Shown here: piece after piece, positions 25,890-33,507 of the stretch
Layout of the letters: each line of letters opens with the position of its first letter
Position numbering within the stretch: the first letter of the stretch is position 1
Source: Acidimicrobiia bacterium
GTDB lineage: Bacteria; Actinomycetota; Acidimicrobiia; Spongiisociales; UBA5794
NCBI GenBank assembly: GCA_030065575.1
Contig: JASJDZ010000039.1
Coordinates: 1 to 35,129 of the forward strand
Length of the DNA stretch: 35,129 nucleotides
Direction: 5' to 3'
Program-made: the position numbers and the translations under genes
The notes under the pieces: generated by a model
What the model saw: the letters and a program-made list of their open reading frames with translations, nothing else
Databases searched by the model: none
Told to the model about the DNA's origin: nothing

Positions 25890-25956
25890 TCGGCGACTTC
25901 TTGGACAGAACCTCGTGGGGTGATAAATGTGGAATCAGCGCCTCGATTGGCCCCAG

Positions 25957-27231
25957 CTATGGCGGGCTCCGGCCGGATGTCGTATAGCGGTGTCGCAATG
26001 GTGTGGTGAAGACAAAGTCGGCCTCGCCGACCAGCTCGTAGGTCCAGCCGAAAGTGTGGCGGATGCGGTGATGATGCCTACACACCGGCCCGAGATCCTG
26101 AGTGCAGGTGACCTTCCGCTCCGACCACGGAACACGATGGTCGATGTCGCAGTCGGCTGCCGGCATGCGACACCCGGGATGAATGCATGTCTTGTGCAGG
26201 GCTTCGACCTTACGCCGCTGCGCAACCGTTGGGCGTCGCCTGGTGACGCCACCGTCGATCGGTTGTCCGGTGTCGGGGTCGCGCAGCGTCCACCGCCATT
26301 CTGACCTCTGTTGATGCTCGGCAACCTGGCGGGCGATATCGGCGATCACAGGGCCATATCCGTTGAGATCGCCGGAGTGCTCGTCGAGCCCGGCGAGAGT
26401 GGCGAGATCAACATCGAGGTTGACCTGCCCACGATCTGAGTTCGTTCCGCCTTGGGACCTAGTCGATCGTTCTCGCAGGAGGTCGAGGTAGATGTCGGCC
26501 CGTAGTTGATCCATTGTTCGAGTGTCGCCCTGGTCCCGCAGCTTGATGGCGGAACGATGGATCTTCCGCTTGATCGCGACTGCGATGTGGGGTGGCAGGT
26601 CGAGACCGAGCAGGTTTGCGGTGCCGGACACATTGGCCTCGAGCACAAGCCGGCGATCGTCCAACGACCACTCGTAGCGGGCAGCTGCCGCAGCCGGGTT
26701 GGCGTCGACACAGAGCTTGGCGATGCGGTGACGCAACTGGCCGGTCGTGAGCTCTGCGGCGATAGGCAGCACCTCATCAAGCACCTCATGTGCCGTCGGC
26801 TCGTCCACCGGAAGTGTTTCGTCGACGAGCACCCTGGCCCGCCGCATGTCGATCCTGCCGAACAGAAGGGCATCGAACACCGAGGACACCCTGCGGTTGA
26901 GGTTGATTGCCAGCTCAGTTTCGATCTCCGCGGATCGGCGAGTCAGCCGCAGCGCTGCCCCGATCTCGGCTGCCGCTCCTTCAGCGGCTTCCTCGAGGTC
27001 TCGCGGATGATCACTTTGCGGGTCCTCGTAGGCGGTGACGATCTCGTTCATTGTCCAATACGAGGCTGCCTGGTAGTGGGCAGCTTGCCGCTGTTGGGCC
27101 TGGAGTACAGACACCAGCTCATGGGGATTCAGACTGGAGTAGTCGATCGATGTCAGAGCAGCCGCGAGCTCGGACCCGGGAGCCGCCTGCTCCAGGTCCC
27201 CGACTCCCGTGTCAAGCACTGTATCGAACAT
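25957..27231 (-). CDS. DUF222/13E12-type protein with C-terminal HNH nuclease domain
   Basis: The protein has 424 residues. The N-terminal and middle region is DUF222 (helical, with AALRLTRRSAEIETELAINL, then ALLFGRIDMRRARVLVDETLP and LTTGQLRHRIAKL). The C-terminal HNH domain (about 346-393) has CIHPGCRMPAADCDIDHRVPWSERK and GPVCRHHHRIRH. This family is strongly expanded in actinobacteria as the 13E12 repeat family, and its cellular role is unclear. The ATG at 27231 is chosen over a TTG 30 nt upstream. A TACTAT -10 lies 7 nt before it, no Shine-Dalgarno exists at either, and a LexA box straddles the ATG. The message is therefore probably leaderless and SOS-regulated. Convergent with the winged-helix gene. 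Confidence 0.9.
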   Translation of the reverse strand: MFDTVLDTGVGDLEQAAPGSELAAALTSIDYSSLNPHELVSVLQAQQRQAAHYQAASYWTMNEIVTAYEDPQSDHPRDLEEAAEGAAAEIGAALRLTRRSAEIETELAINLNRRVSSVFDALLFGRIDMRRARVLVDETLPVDEPTAHEVLDEVLPIAAELTTGQLRHRIAKLCVDANPAAAAARYEWSLDDRRLVLEANVSGTANLLGLDLPPHIAVAIKRKIHRSAIKLRDQGDTRTMDQLRADIYLDLLRERSTRSQGGTNSDRGQVNLDVDLATLAGLDEHSGDLNGYGPVIADIARQVAEHQQRSEWRWTLRDPDTGQPIDGGVTRRRPTVAQRRKVEALHKTCIHPGCRMPAADCDIDHRVPWSERKVTCTQDLGPVCRHHHRIRHTFGWTYELVGEADFVFTTPLRHRYTTSGRSPP

Positions 27232-27244
27232 ACGTTCGATAGTA
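27222..27244 (-). promoter_or_regulatory. LexA (SOS) box overlapping -10 and start codon of the DUF222-HNH gene
   Basis: TATCGAAC-N4-GTTCGATA is a perfect 8-bp inverted repeat at 27222-27241. Its core TCGAAC-N4-GTTCGA (27224-27239) equals the mycobacterial LexA consensus. On the minus strand the TACTAT hexamer (27244-27239) overlaps the box, and the ATG (27231-27229) lies in its centre. Bound LexA would block promoter and start site together. Confidence 0.85.
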
Positions 27245-27405
27245 TCAGGTGGCTCTGACAAGAAGAAGGGGTTCGACTTGAGGACGCAGGAAGGTCACGG
27301 GCGCTGAGAGCCAGCGCTGAGTTCTCCGCAACGGTAGATGGCGCAGGCAGGAAGAGACCTCTGATTCGCGTATCCTTCGATTCTGACGGCAGGTTGGTTT
27401 GCTCA

Positions 27406-27864
27406 GTGATCACTCTTCGACCTTCGACGGCCTCAGAACGTGATCTGTTCTTCGAGGCCCTTCGTAGCGAACTTCGCGCCGATGAGCAGGTCGCCGTTGT
27501 AGGCCGTGGCCTCACATGGGAGTCACTGAGAGAGCTGTTCCTTACCGTTGGCGAGGTGCGGGCAATCCTCGTTGACGCCGCACCGGCCGGTTTCATTTGG
27601 ATCGAAGTGCACCCGCCCAATCTGTATGTACAGTCTTTGATCCTCAATCCCGCAACGCGTGGGCGAGGGGTTGGATTCGAGGTGTTGCGTATGCTTGAGA
27701 GGGAGTTCTGCGAGGTGACCGATACCGTGCTGATCGGCACCCTCGCGACGAATGAGCGCGCAATCAGTTTCTATGAGCAAGCAGGATTCGTCCTCGCCGA
27801 GGAACAATCCGACCCGGGGTTTGTGAACTTCTGTAGGACGATCAGGTTCGACCCCGAGCTTTGA
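27406..27864 (+). CDS. GNAT-family N-acetyltransferase
   Basis: This is a 152-residue single-domain GNAT protein. The acetyl-CoA-binding motif A is LYVQSLILNPATRGRGVGFEVLRMLE (R/QxxGxG/A as RGRGVG), and motif B is GTLATNERAISFYEQAGFVLAEEQ. The substrate is not predictable; small molecules or protein N-termini are possible. The GTG at 27406 is chosen since the fold begins at ITLRPSTASERD; a TTG at 27394 would add four residues. Both starts have only a short AGG upstream. It is divergent from the SOS-regulated HNH gene, with no sign of joint regulation. Confidence 0.85.
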   Translation: MITLRPSTASERDLFFEALRSELRADEQVAVVGRGLTWESLRELFLTVGEVRAILVDAAPAGFIWIEVHPPNLYVQSLILNPATRGRGVGFEVLRMLEREFCEVTDTVLIGTLATNERAISFYEQAGFVLAEEQSDPGFVNFCRTIRFDPEL

Positions 27865-28081
27865 GGCAGTGCCTCGATGCTACCTACTACACCTTCAACG
27901 AGAGAGGGGTCGGTGGGACGTCATACTCTGACCCCGAGCTGGGAGGATAGGTCGGGAAGATGGCGGCACGGGTGCTGATCAATCGGCTCCAGTGTTCCCG
28001 TCCCGTATGTGCCGTTATGGCCGAGGCCAGGAGGGGGGAACCACGCACTCGGGGTCGGGGCCGGCTCCGTCTCGGGGCCTC

Positions 28082-28846
28082 CTACCCGTTCAAGTACGTA
28101 CTAAGGATCGATGCGACCGTGAGCGATGCTGCAGCTACTTCGACCTCGTCCTGGGCATCCTGATCCAGAACCAGCCGATACTTGTCTTCCACGTTCCTCA
28201 AAGGCTCCTCGTCGGCGGGATCTGGCACAAGGTCGTTCTCCTTGAGCAGCCTCCTTGCTGCAATCGCAACCTCTGCTGCACCTCGGATGTCATCCATGTG
28301 AAGGAGGAGATTCGCAATCGGAATCAGTCCAGGGACATCGTCCGTCTCGGGATAGAGCTCATTCGTGAGGTCGTAATACCCCCTGATGAGGTCCCGAGCT
28401 TCGACGAAGTTCCCTCTCGATGTCTCCACGATCGACATGTTGAAGTGCTCCGCGGCATACCACCCCTTTGAGCCAATGGACTCGCTGATTCCCATGCTGG
28501 TGGCGTAGAGCCGGGCAGCCTCTTCCAGGTCGCCGTTCATCCTTGCCAACTCGGCGTACATGTGCGCTACGACCATCTCCCACTTCTGGTCACCGGTTTC
28601 TGCTGCCAGCCGAGACAAATGCTCGCGATATTCACCGAGAGCAGTCCTGTCCCTGTCTCTCAGGGCGGTTCTGCAGAGATTCATCAAGGCGTATCCAGTC
28701 AGTGCCTCGTCCTCCAACTCCAGCCCGACTGCAAGTGCGGTGTTGGCGAGATCCTTGGCGGCATCGTTGTTGCCTGCTTTGAACTCAGCTGCAGCGCGGT
28801 CCAGGAGGGAATTGGCGTGATCGATTCTCTCTTGTGGCGTCTTCAT
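28082..28846 (-). CDS. TPR-like helical repeat protein
   Basis: This is a 254-residue soluble protein without signal peptide or membrane segment. It consists of repeated helix pairs with tetratricopeptide character: ANSLLDRAAAEFKAGNNDAAKDLANTAL, LTGYALMNLCRTALRDRDRTALGEYREHL, VAHMYAELARMNGDLEEAARLYATSM, and FNMSIVETSRGNFVEARDLIRGYYDL. Such repeats mediate protein contacts. The ATG at 28846 has AAGGA 9 nt upstream. Neighbours on both sides are unrelated, so there is no contextual hint about the partner. The segment 27865-28081 before its stop contains nothing recognised. Confidence 0.75.
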   Translation of the reverse strand: MKTPQERIDHANSLLDRAAAEFKAGNNDAAKDLANTALAVGLELEDEALTGYALMNLCRTALRDRDRTALGEYREHLSRLAAETGDQKWEMVVAHMYAELARMNGDLEEAARLYATSMGISESIGSKGWYAAEHFNMSIVETSRGNFVEARDLIRGYYDLTNELYPETDDVPGLIPIANLLLHMDDIRGAAEVAIAARRLLKENDLVPDPADEEPLRNVEDKYRLVLDQDAQDEVEVAAASLTVASILSTYLNG

Positions 28847-28967
28847 CTACGCAATCCTTGACTCGGATGGTGCCCGATGGAGGTCGGCGTCCGGGTCCCG
28901 AGACTCTACGCCATGCCTGTCTCGCATGCCGGATGTCTACAGCCCGGCGCTGGACGTGACTCCTTCC

Positions 28968-29573
28968 TCAACGATCAAACCGCGAGAAGTAGTCGTTGCG
29001 GTGCAGCACCTCGAAGGCAGCTACCAGTGCCGCCACATCTGCCGTTTCGTCCTCGGAGCGAGTGACGCTCTCCGCTGATTGCATCTCGCCGAGCGAATCC
29101 AGGATCCGCTCCAGCGGACGACCATCTATCTGCACCTGCAGTGCTCCCCCCGGAAGACGACTGCGTCGAATCCACAAGTCGATGCAGCCCTCGCTGCTAT
29201 CTGCCTCGTACAGGAACGTGTCGGTTCGGTCGGAACGTGCCCGTGCCGGTCCGGATGCGTTTCTGAATACGAATCCCGCACGAGCCAATACCGGGTCTAC
29301 CAGAGTCCGAAGCCCCGAGAGGAACTGCTCGTCGACCGGGAGTACGACTCGTCCATCGAGTTCCTGAACGATGGCCACTGCAATCCAGATTGCCACAGCG
29401 ATCAACAGGGCGCCAAGCCAGTGAACCGGGGTCACCAGCATCAGCAGAATCCCTGTGATTGCGGCAGCGACCGCAACCGCAATCACCCGATACAGCGAAG
29501 GAACGACGTCCTCCCAGAGCAGAAACCATCGGTGGACTGGGCGCAGAGCAAAGGGAGGCCGTTCGTCAACCAT
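28968..29573 (-). CDS. Hypothetical membrane protein with two N-terminal helices
   Basis: This is a 201-residue protein. A short N-terminal cytoplasmic stretch is followed by two hydrophobic segments (about 26-47, RVIAVAVAAAITGILLMLVTP; about 50-70, WLGALLIAVAIWIAVAIVQ), which suggests a hairpin in the membrane. A soluble C-terminal domain of about 130 residues begins at LDGRVVLPVDEQFLSGLRTLVDP. No family was recognised. The start ATG 29573 has no Shine-Dalgarno but is preceded at 6 nt by GATAAT (29585-29580 on the minus strand), so it may be leaderless. The 263 bp upstream (29574-29836) hold no other feature I can support. Confidence 0.7.
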   Translation of the reverse strand: MVDERPPFALRPVHRWFLLWEDVVPSLYRVIAVAVAAAITGILLMLVTPVHWLGALLIAVAIWIAVAIVQELDGRVVLPVDEQFLSGLRTLVDPVLARAGFVFRNASGPARARSDRTDTFLYEADSSEGCIDLWIRRSRLPGGALQVQIDGRPLERILDSLGEMQSAESVTRSEDETADVAALVAAFEVLHRNDYFSRFDR

Positions 29574-29836
29574 CCGCTGATTATCTCATTTGGTCACATC
29601 TCCCGACCTGGGAGCGGGCCCCCGAACGCCGTGCCGCTAGCTCTGCCGGATGCTTGTGGCTACTCGGGATCGGTTGACCTACGGGAATGCGGTGGCGCAG
29701 AACTATCGACGACGCGACCGCAGAGCGGTTACTGACCGCCCAGACCACCAAGACTGTCTGAGTGCCTGTCGAATCATGCGGCGGGAGAGGCGGGGATGCA
29801 AGCAGTTCGTCGGATCGATCCCATTGTGCCGTTCTA

Positions 29837-30919
29837 CTAAACGAAGCAGCCCGCTAGCCGGGGATCAGTGTCGATGACGGCCAGCAACTGATCGAGGCGG
29901 TCTCTGCCAGAAAGCACGGTGTGGAAGTCCCGTTTCAAGGTGGGTGCTACACGAATGGCCTCAATCCACTCCTCGCGGATGAAGGGATCTCTGGCAATCG
30001 CATCCCAGAAGCCCGTTTGCTCGAGCACACGACCGATGGCGCCGTGGTCTGTGCGGTCCTGGAGGTGAGCTACCAGGTATGTGGCGGTGCCGACCTGGAG
30101 CCCGTGGAGCCGGGGCCGCGCGCTGTGGGCGTCCAGCGCATGAGAGATCAGGTGCTCGCCGCCACTGGCGGGGCGGGACGATCCACACACCGCCATAGCA
30201 ATGCCGTTGAGCATCAGCGCGTTGGCCAGAAGCCGAATTCCTTCCAGATCGCGCTCTGGCCGGGCCATGAACTGGAACACGGTGGAGTCGGAGAGAAGAG
30301 CAGCGAAGTCGTCGACATACGTGCCATCCGCGTGAAAGGCGAGCTTCCAGTCTTCCACCGCCGTGATCTTGGCCACCAGGTCGCCGACCCCGGACAACCA
30401 CAGCAGCTCCGGGGCGGCAAGACACACATCGGTGTCGACTACGACACCATACGGCATGCGGGAGGGCAGCGACCGACGTGCGCCCCCGACCGTGAGGCTC
30501 GATTGCGGACTGGAGAAGCCATCGTTCGAAAGGGAAGCCGGAAGTGAGTAGAAGGGCTTCTGCAGAAGGAATCCAACGTACTTGGCCACATCCAGTGCCT
30601 TGCCGCCGCCAAGACCGATGAGTGCCTCCACTCGCCCGGGGGATTCGGCGAAGATTCGCTGCGCCTCTTCCACGCCGTTGTTGCGCACCTCCAGCCTCCC
30701 GAGCACTGCCACGCCTTCGGCGCGGAGGCTGCTCTCGGCTCGTTCTACGAGGAGCTCGGGAAGACCCTCGCTGTAGAAGAGCGCCGCATGCGCAAAGCCG
30801 TGCTGGGAGAGATACAAGCCGATCCGATCCAGAGCTCCCGGCTTGATGCGCACGAGGGATGGGATGTCGACACTACGTAGTGCATTCGGGGGCAACCCTC
30901 CGGGCGGAACCCCGCTCAT
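29837..30919 (-). CDS. sn-glycerol-1-phosphate dehydrogenase family protein (EgsA/AraM-like)
   Basis: This 360-residue member of the iron-alcohol-dehydrogenase/dehydroquinate-synthase superfamily is closest in pattern to glycerol-1-phosphate dehydrogenase, which reduces DHAP to sn-glycerol-1-phosphate with NAD(P)H. It has the nucleotide-binding GLGGGKALDVAKY (102-114), SLPASLSNDGFSSP (125-138), and the metal ligands in family order D180 (GVGDLVAK), H256 (GGEHLISH) and H272 (LHGLQVG). G1P is the archaeal lipid backbone; bacterial homologues such as AraM of Bacillus are known but sparse. The ATG at 30919 overlaps the HAD-gene stop as ATGA (30916-30919), which fixes the start and shows an operon with the phosphatase. 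Specificity is inferred from motifs only. Confidence 0.85.
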   Translation of the reverse strand: MSGVPPGGLPPNALRSVDIPSLVRIKPGALDRIGLYLSQHGFAHAALFYSEGLPELLVERAESSLRAEGVAVLGRLEVRNNGVEEAQRIFAESPGRVEALIGLGGGKALDVAKYVGFLLQKPFYSLPASLSNDGFSSPQSSLTVGGARRSLPSRMPYGVVVDTDVCLAAPELLWLSGVGDLVAKITAVEDWKLAFHADGTYVDDFAALLSDSTVFQFMARPERDLEGIRLLANALMLNGIAMAVCGSSRPASGGEHLISHALDAHSARPRLHGLQVGTATYLVAHLQDRTDHGAIGRVLEQTGFWDAIARDPFIREEWIEAIRVAPTLKRDFHTVLSGRDRLDQLLAVIDTDPRLAGCFV

Positions 30920-31563
30920 CGGGTCACCAGCATTTGGGCAACGTCCGACCATGCCTCGTACTCTTGGTAGGACTCTCCAGTGCGTTCAAGATGCTCAGCC
31001 AACCACTCCCGAGCGAACCTCAGCTCGGGTCGAACCCGCAGCGCAGGATCGACATCCGGGCGCCCGTCGCCGGCAAAGGCCACAGTCTCACCTCGATCCA
31101 GATGTGCCTGCACCACAGCCCCCTTGCTGATGCCCACCTCCGGATCGAAGTACGGCGAATCCTCCGGCAGTTCCATGGACAGACCCGATGCAGGGTCAAA
31201 CGATCCGGGGTTGGAGTACACGACAGCTTCCACCCCGGTCCGGGACAGCAGACGATCGATGTACCACCGGCAACCGTTGGACACGATGACCACACGCCAC
31301 CCTGCATCTTCGAGCCGCTCGATAGCCGAGGCGAGGTCGGGATCGATTTCCATGGCCTCCATCACGCCGACCAGATCTTCCTCGTCTGCACGGATCCTGG
31401 CGAATATGCGACGTAGAGCCTCGAAGTGGGTGATCTCACCCGCGGTGTAGAGGTTCCAAGGATCCAGATCATTGGGCGTGAGGAGCCTGTCAACGGCACA
31501 AGAGAAGAAATCCCGGCGCGTCATCGTGCCGTCAAAATCTGTCACGAGAACTCTCGAGCTCAA
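30916..31563 (-). CDS. HAD-family phosphatase (MtnX/SerB-like)
   Basis: This 215-residue protein has all HAD motifs: the nucleophile block V-T-D9-F-D11-G-T (I), VIVSNG (II), the lysine in SKGAVV (III) and FAGDGRPDVD (IV). A C1-type cap follows motif I, and the arrangement resembles HAD-IB phosphatases such as MtnX and phosphoserine phosphatase. The start is taken as TTG 31563 because GGGAGG lies 6 nt upstream and DFDGT follows directly; the frame is open further upstream but without a site. It is the promoter-proximal gene of a two-gene operon with the glycerol-1-phosphate dehydrogenase homologue, so its substrate may be a phosphorylated polyol or glycerol-phosphate derivative (inference). 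Confidence 0.85.
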   Translation of the reverse strand: MSSRVLVTDFDGTMTRRDFFSCAVDRLLTPNDLDPWNLYTAGEITHFEALRRIFARIRADEEDLVGVMEAMEIDPDLASAIERLEDAGWRVVIVSNGCRWYIDRLLSRTGVEAVVYSNPGSFDPASGLSMELPEDSPYFDPEVGISKGAVVQAHLDRGETVAFAGDGRPDVDPALRVRPELRFAREWLAEHLERTGESYQEYEAWSDVAQMLVTR

Positions 31564-31647
31564 CTGAGACCTCCCGGCTGGCGTCCGGTCGGAGTGTAGG
31601 TCGCCGAGTCGATGACACTGACAGGCCTGCATGGTCTCGCCTTCCCC

Positions 31648-31890
31648 CTACGTCAGGTCGTACCAGTACACGCCCAGTACGAATCCGCCGACCTTGGCGG
31701 AGTCCTCTTCGAGAACGAATACCGGATGGGACTCCGGTCCATCTGCGGAGCCAAGAATGGCCGCCAGTCCCGCATAGGCCTCCGGGTGATTTCGATCGTG
31801 ACCCCAGTAACGAAGACCGGCGAGGGTCATCTCATTGAGAGCATCCCTTTCATCGGCCCGGGCACGTCGGAACGCCACGTCGCCGGGCAA
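31648..31890 (-). pseudogene. GNAT acetyltransferase N-terminal fragment
   Basis: The 80-residue frame matches only the N-terminal half of a GNAT domain (FRRARADERDALNEMTLAGLRYWGHD, then a SHPVFVLEEDSAKVGGFVLG strand pair). It stops where the acetyl-CoA-binding motif A should begin, and only 84 bp separate the stop from the HAD gene start, too little for the missing half. It starts at TTG 31890, 5 nt after the stop of the small membrane protein. Most likely a decayed gene; a functional small protein cannot be excluded. Confidence 0.5.
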
Positions 31891-31895
31891 ACCGC

Positions 31896-32114
31896 CTACC
31901 TGGTTTCGCTATCGATATCGCCGTCGGGAACCAGCGGCGCAGCCTGTCCGACGGGACTGCCGTAGGCGTCCCAAGGGGCCGCACCTCCGAGTACCTGAAA
32001 TCCACCCGATCGGCGGCGATCGGTGCGATGTCGTTCCGAGCGAATATGTCGGAAGAACCAAACCGCGACGCCCACCCAGAACGCTGCTGCAGCGACCCCG
32101 ATGATCCAATCCAT
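31896..32114 (-). CDS. Small single-pass membrane protein, hypothetical
   Basis: This is a 72-residue protein with one N-terminal transmembrane helix (about 3-22, WIIGVAAAAFWVGVAVWFF), then a strongly basic stretch (RHIRSERHRTDRRRS) that would lie in the cytoplasm, and a Gly/Pro-rich tail. No family is recognised. The ATG at 32114 is chosen over the adjacent ATG at 32117 because GGGAGGA ends directly before the first, leaving better spacing to the second. The 3' end is next to the GNAT fragment. Confidence 0.6.
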   Translation of the reverse strand: MDWIIGVAAAAFWVGVAVWFFRHIRSERHRTDRRRSGGFQVLGGAAPWDAYGSPVGQAAPLVPDGDIDSETR

Positions 32115-32193
32115 CATTCCTCCCGGCGATGTCCTCGTTCGCTCGGCAGCTCCATTATATGGATAGACATGCATTCTGCGCGAGGTTGCGCCC

Positions 32194-32763
32194 TCACTCC
32201 CCCACAAGATCAGGCCGGATCAGCGAGTACTGCAGCGCATCGTGCGGTTGGCCATCGATCCACAGCCAGGACCGCAGCGTGCCTTCGAGCGTGAACCCGC
32301 AGCCCTCCAGCAGCGCGATCGAAGCCGCATTGTCGGGGTGAACCTCAGCAACGAGACGGTAGACGTCGGTCGCAGTCAGCAGCCAGCCGCTGACCAGCCG
32401 AACCGCCGTCGAAGCCAGCCCTCTCCCCCGCTCGCCCGGAACGATCCAGTACCCCAGCCGGCATTGCCGCTCGACCCTCGTCAAGGACAGGAAGATCTGG
32501 CCGATCGCCTGATTCGAGTCGGCCTTCGCAATCGCCATCGCCAGCGCCTGCCCATCGTCGTTGCGCGACCATTGCCGCTCGATGAAGGCATAGCCGGCTT
32601 CATCGGTGAACCTGGCGGGCACCGTTGTCCCTTTGGGAATGTCGGGGTCTGCACTCGCCGCTGCGACGCAGGCAAGATCGTCATAGCTCCAGCGACGAAT
32701 GCGAATCTCGCTGGTGCTCAGCTCGGACTCTGGATAGGCAAGGCGCATGCGCCATTGTGCCAC
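32194..32763 (-). CDS. GNAT-family N-acetyltransferase (RimJ/RimL type)
   Basis: This 189-residue protein has the RimJ/RimL-like pattern IRIRRWSYDDLACVAAASADPDI at the N-terminus, motif A as CRLGYWIVPGERGRGLASTAVRLVSGWLL (acetyl-CoA loop RGRGLA) and motif B as RLVAEVHPDNAASIALLEGCGFTLEGTLR. Members acetylate ribosomal-protein N-termini or small amines; the substrate here is unknown. The GTG at 32763 is the longest start; ATG 32748 would shorten it by five residues, and neither has a clear ribosome binding site. The gene ends 79 bp before the small membrane protein start. Confidence 0.88.
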   Translation of the reverse strand: MAQWRMRLAYPESELSTSEIRIRRWSYDDLACVAAASADPDIPKGTTVPARFTDEAGYAFIERQWSRNDDGQALAMAIAKADSNQAIGQIFLSLTRVERQCRLGYWIVPGERGRGLASTAVRLVSGWLLTATDVYRLVAEVHPDNAASIALLEGCGFTLEGTLRSWLWIDGQPHDALQYSLIRPDLVGE

Positions 32764-32854
32764 CCGAACCTGGCATGGCGTCCCATCGAGTCGCTTCTCG
32801 CAAGCGGGTAATCCCCCGGTAACCGACGGCGGGTGCGGGTAGTCACACCACGGA

Positions 32855-33343
32855 TCAGTTCAGGTATTGCTCCCACTCGGGATCCGGCTCGGTGCCGATC
32901 GCAACCAGAACCCAGGAATGACGGCGCGGCGCCCGGGGCCGTGCCCGCAACCTCAAGCCTGCCTGCTCCGGAGTACGGCCACCCTTCTTGGTATTGCAGC
33001 GACGGCAGCTGGCCACAACGTTCTCCCAGCTGTGAGTGCCGCCCTGCGCCTTGGGGACAACGTGGTCGATGTTCTCGGCGCTGCGACCACAGTATTGACA
33101 CTTGTTCCCGTCCCGCATGAAGACTGCCCGCCGGTTGAGCGGAACCCGGCGGGCATATGGGACCTTGACGAACTGGCGCAGCCTGATCACGGAAGGCGAC
33201 GCCATGTCTATTCGCTCACTTCGCCACTTCTTGCCGTTGGAGACGACCACATCGGCACGATTGCGTAGGACGAGCACGACTGCTCTCCGCACCGGTACAA
33301 CCGAGAGCGGTTCGTACGAGGCATTCAGCACCAGGGCCTTCAT
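32855..33343 (-). CDS. HNH endonuclease family protein, compact actinobacterial type
   Basis: The protein has 162 residues. An N-terminal segment (KALVLNASYEPLSVVPVRRAVVLVLRNRADVV) typical of a widespread actinobacterial HNH group is followed by an HNH domain with two CxxC pairs: CQYCGRSAENIDHVVPKAQGG, then WENVVASCRRCNTKKGGRTP. The fold is the zinc-ribbed McrA-like HNH. The role of this chromosomal family is not defined; DNA repair or restriction is possible. The ATG at 33343 is where the family sequence begins. It has no Shine-Dalgarno, but TAGCCT lies 7 nt upstream (33356-33351 on the minus strand), so a leaderless message is likely. Confidence 0.87.
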   Translation of the reverse strand: MKALVLNASYEPLSVVPVRRAVVLVLRNRADVVVSNGKKWRSERIDMASPSVIRLRQFVKVPYARRVPLNRRAVFMRDGNKCQYCGRSAENIDHVVPKAQGGTHSWENVVASCRRCNTKKGGRTPEQAGLRLRARPRAPRRHSWVLVAIGTEPDPEWEQYLN

Positions 33344-33507
33344 GGCGGGCAGGCTAACACCGCACGATCCCAAGCCCGGCGATGGGTCCGATCGGCTCAT
33401 CCGCTGGATGGGAACCTCCATCACCCCTCCGAGCGTTGAATCGTTGACCACGGTTAGTCACGATGCAAAACTGTGGGTAGCAGAGAACGCGAAAAAGGGA
33501 CCAGACG

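Noticed and set aside
27850-27940. 11-bp direct repeat GACCCCGAGCT (27850-27860 and 27930-27940)
   Set aside because: Only two copies, one inside the GNAT 3' end, no flanking structure; likely chance or a small duplication without visible function.
29574-29836. Possible gene in the 263-bp gap before the dehydrogenase stop
   Set aside because: Short frames only, no ribosome binding site or recognisable domain on either strand.
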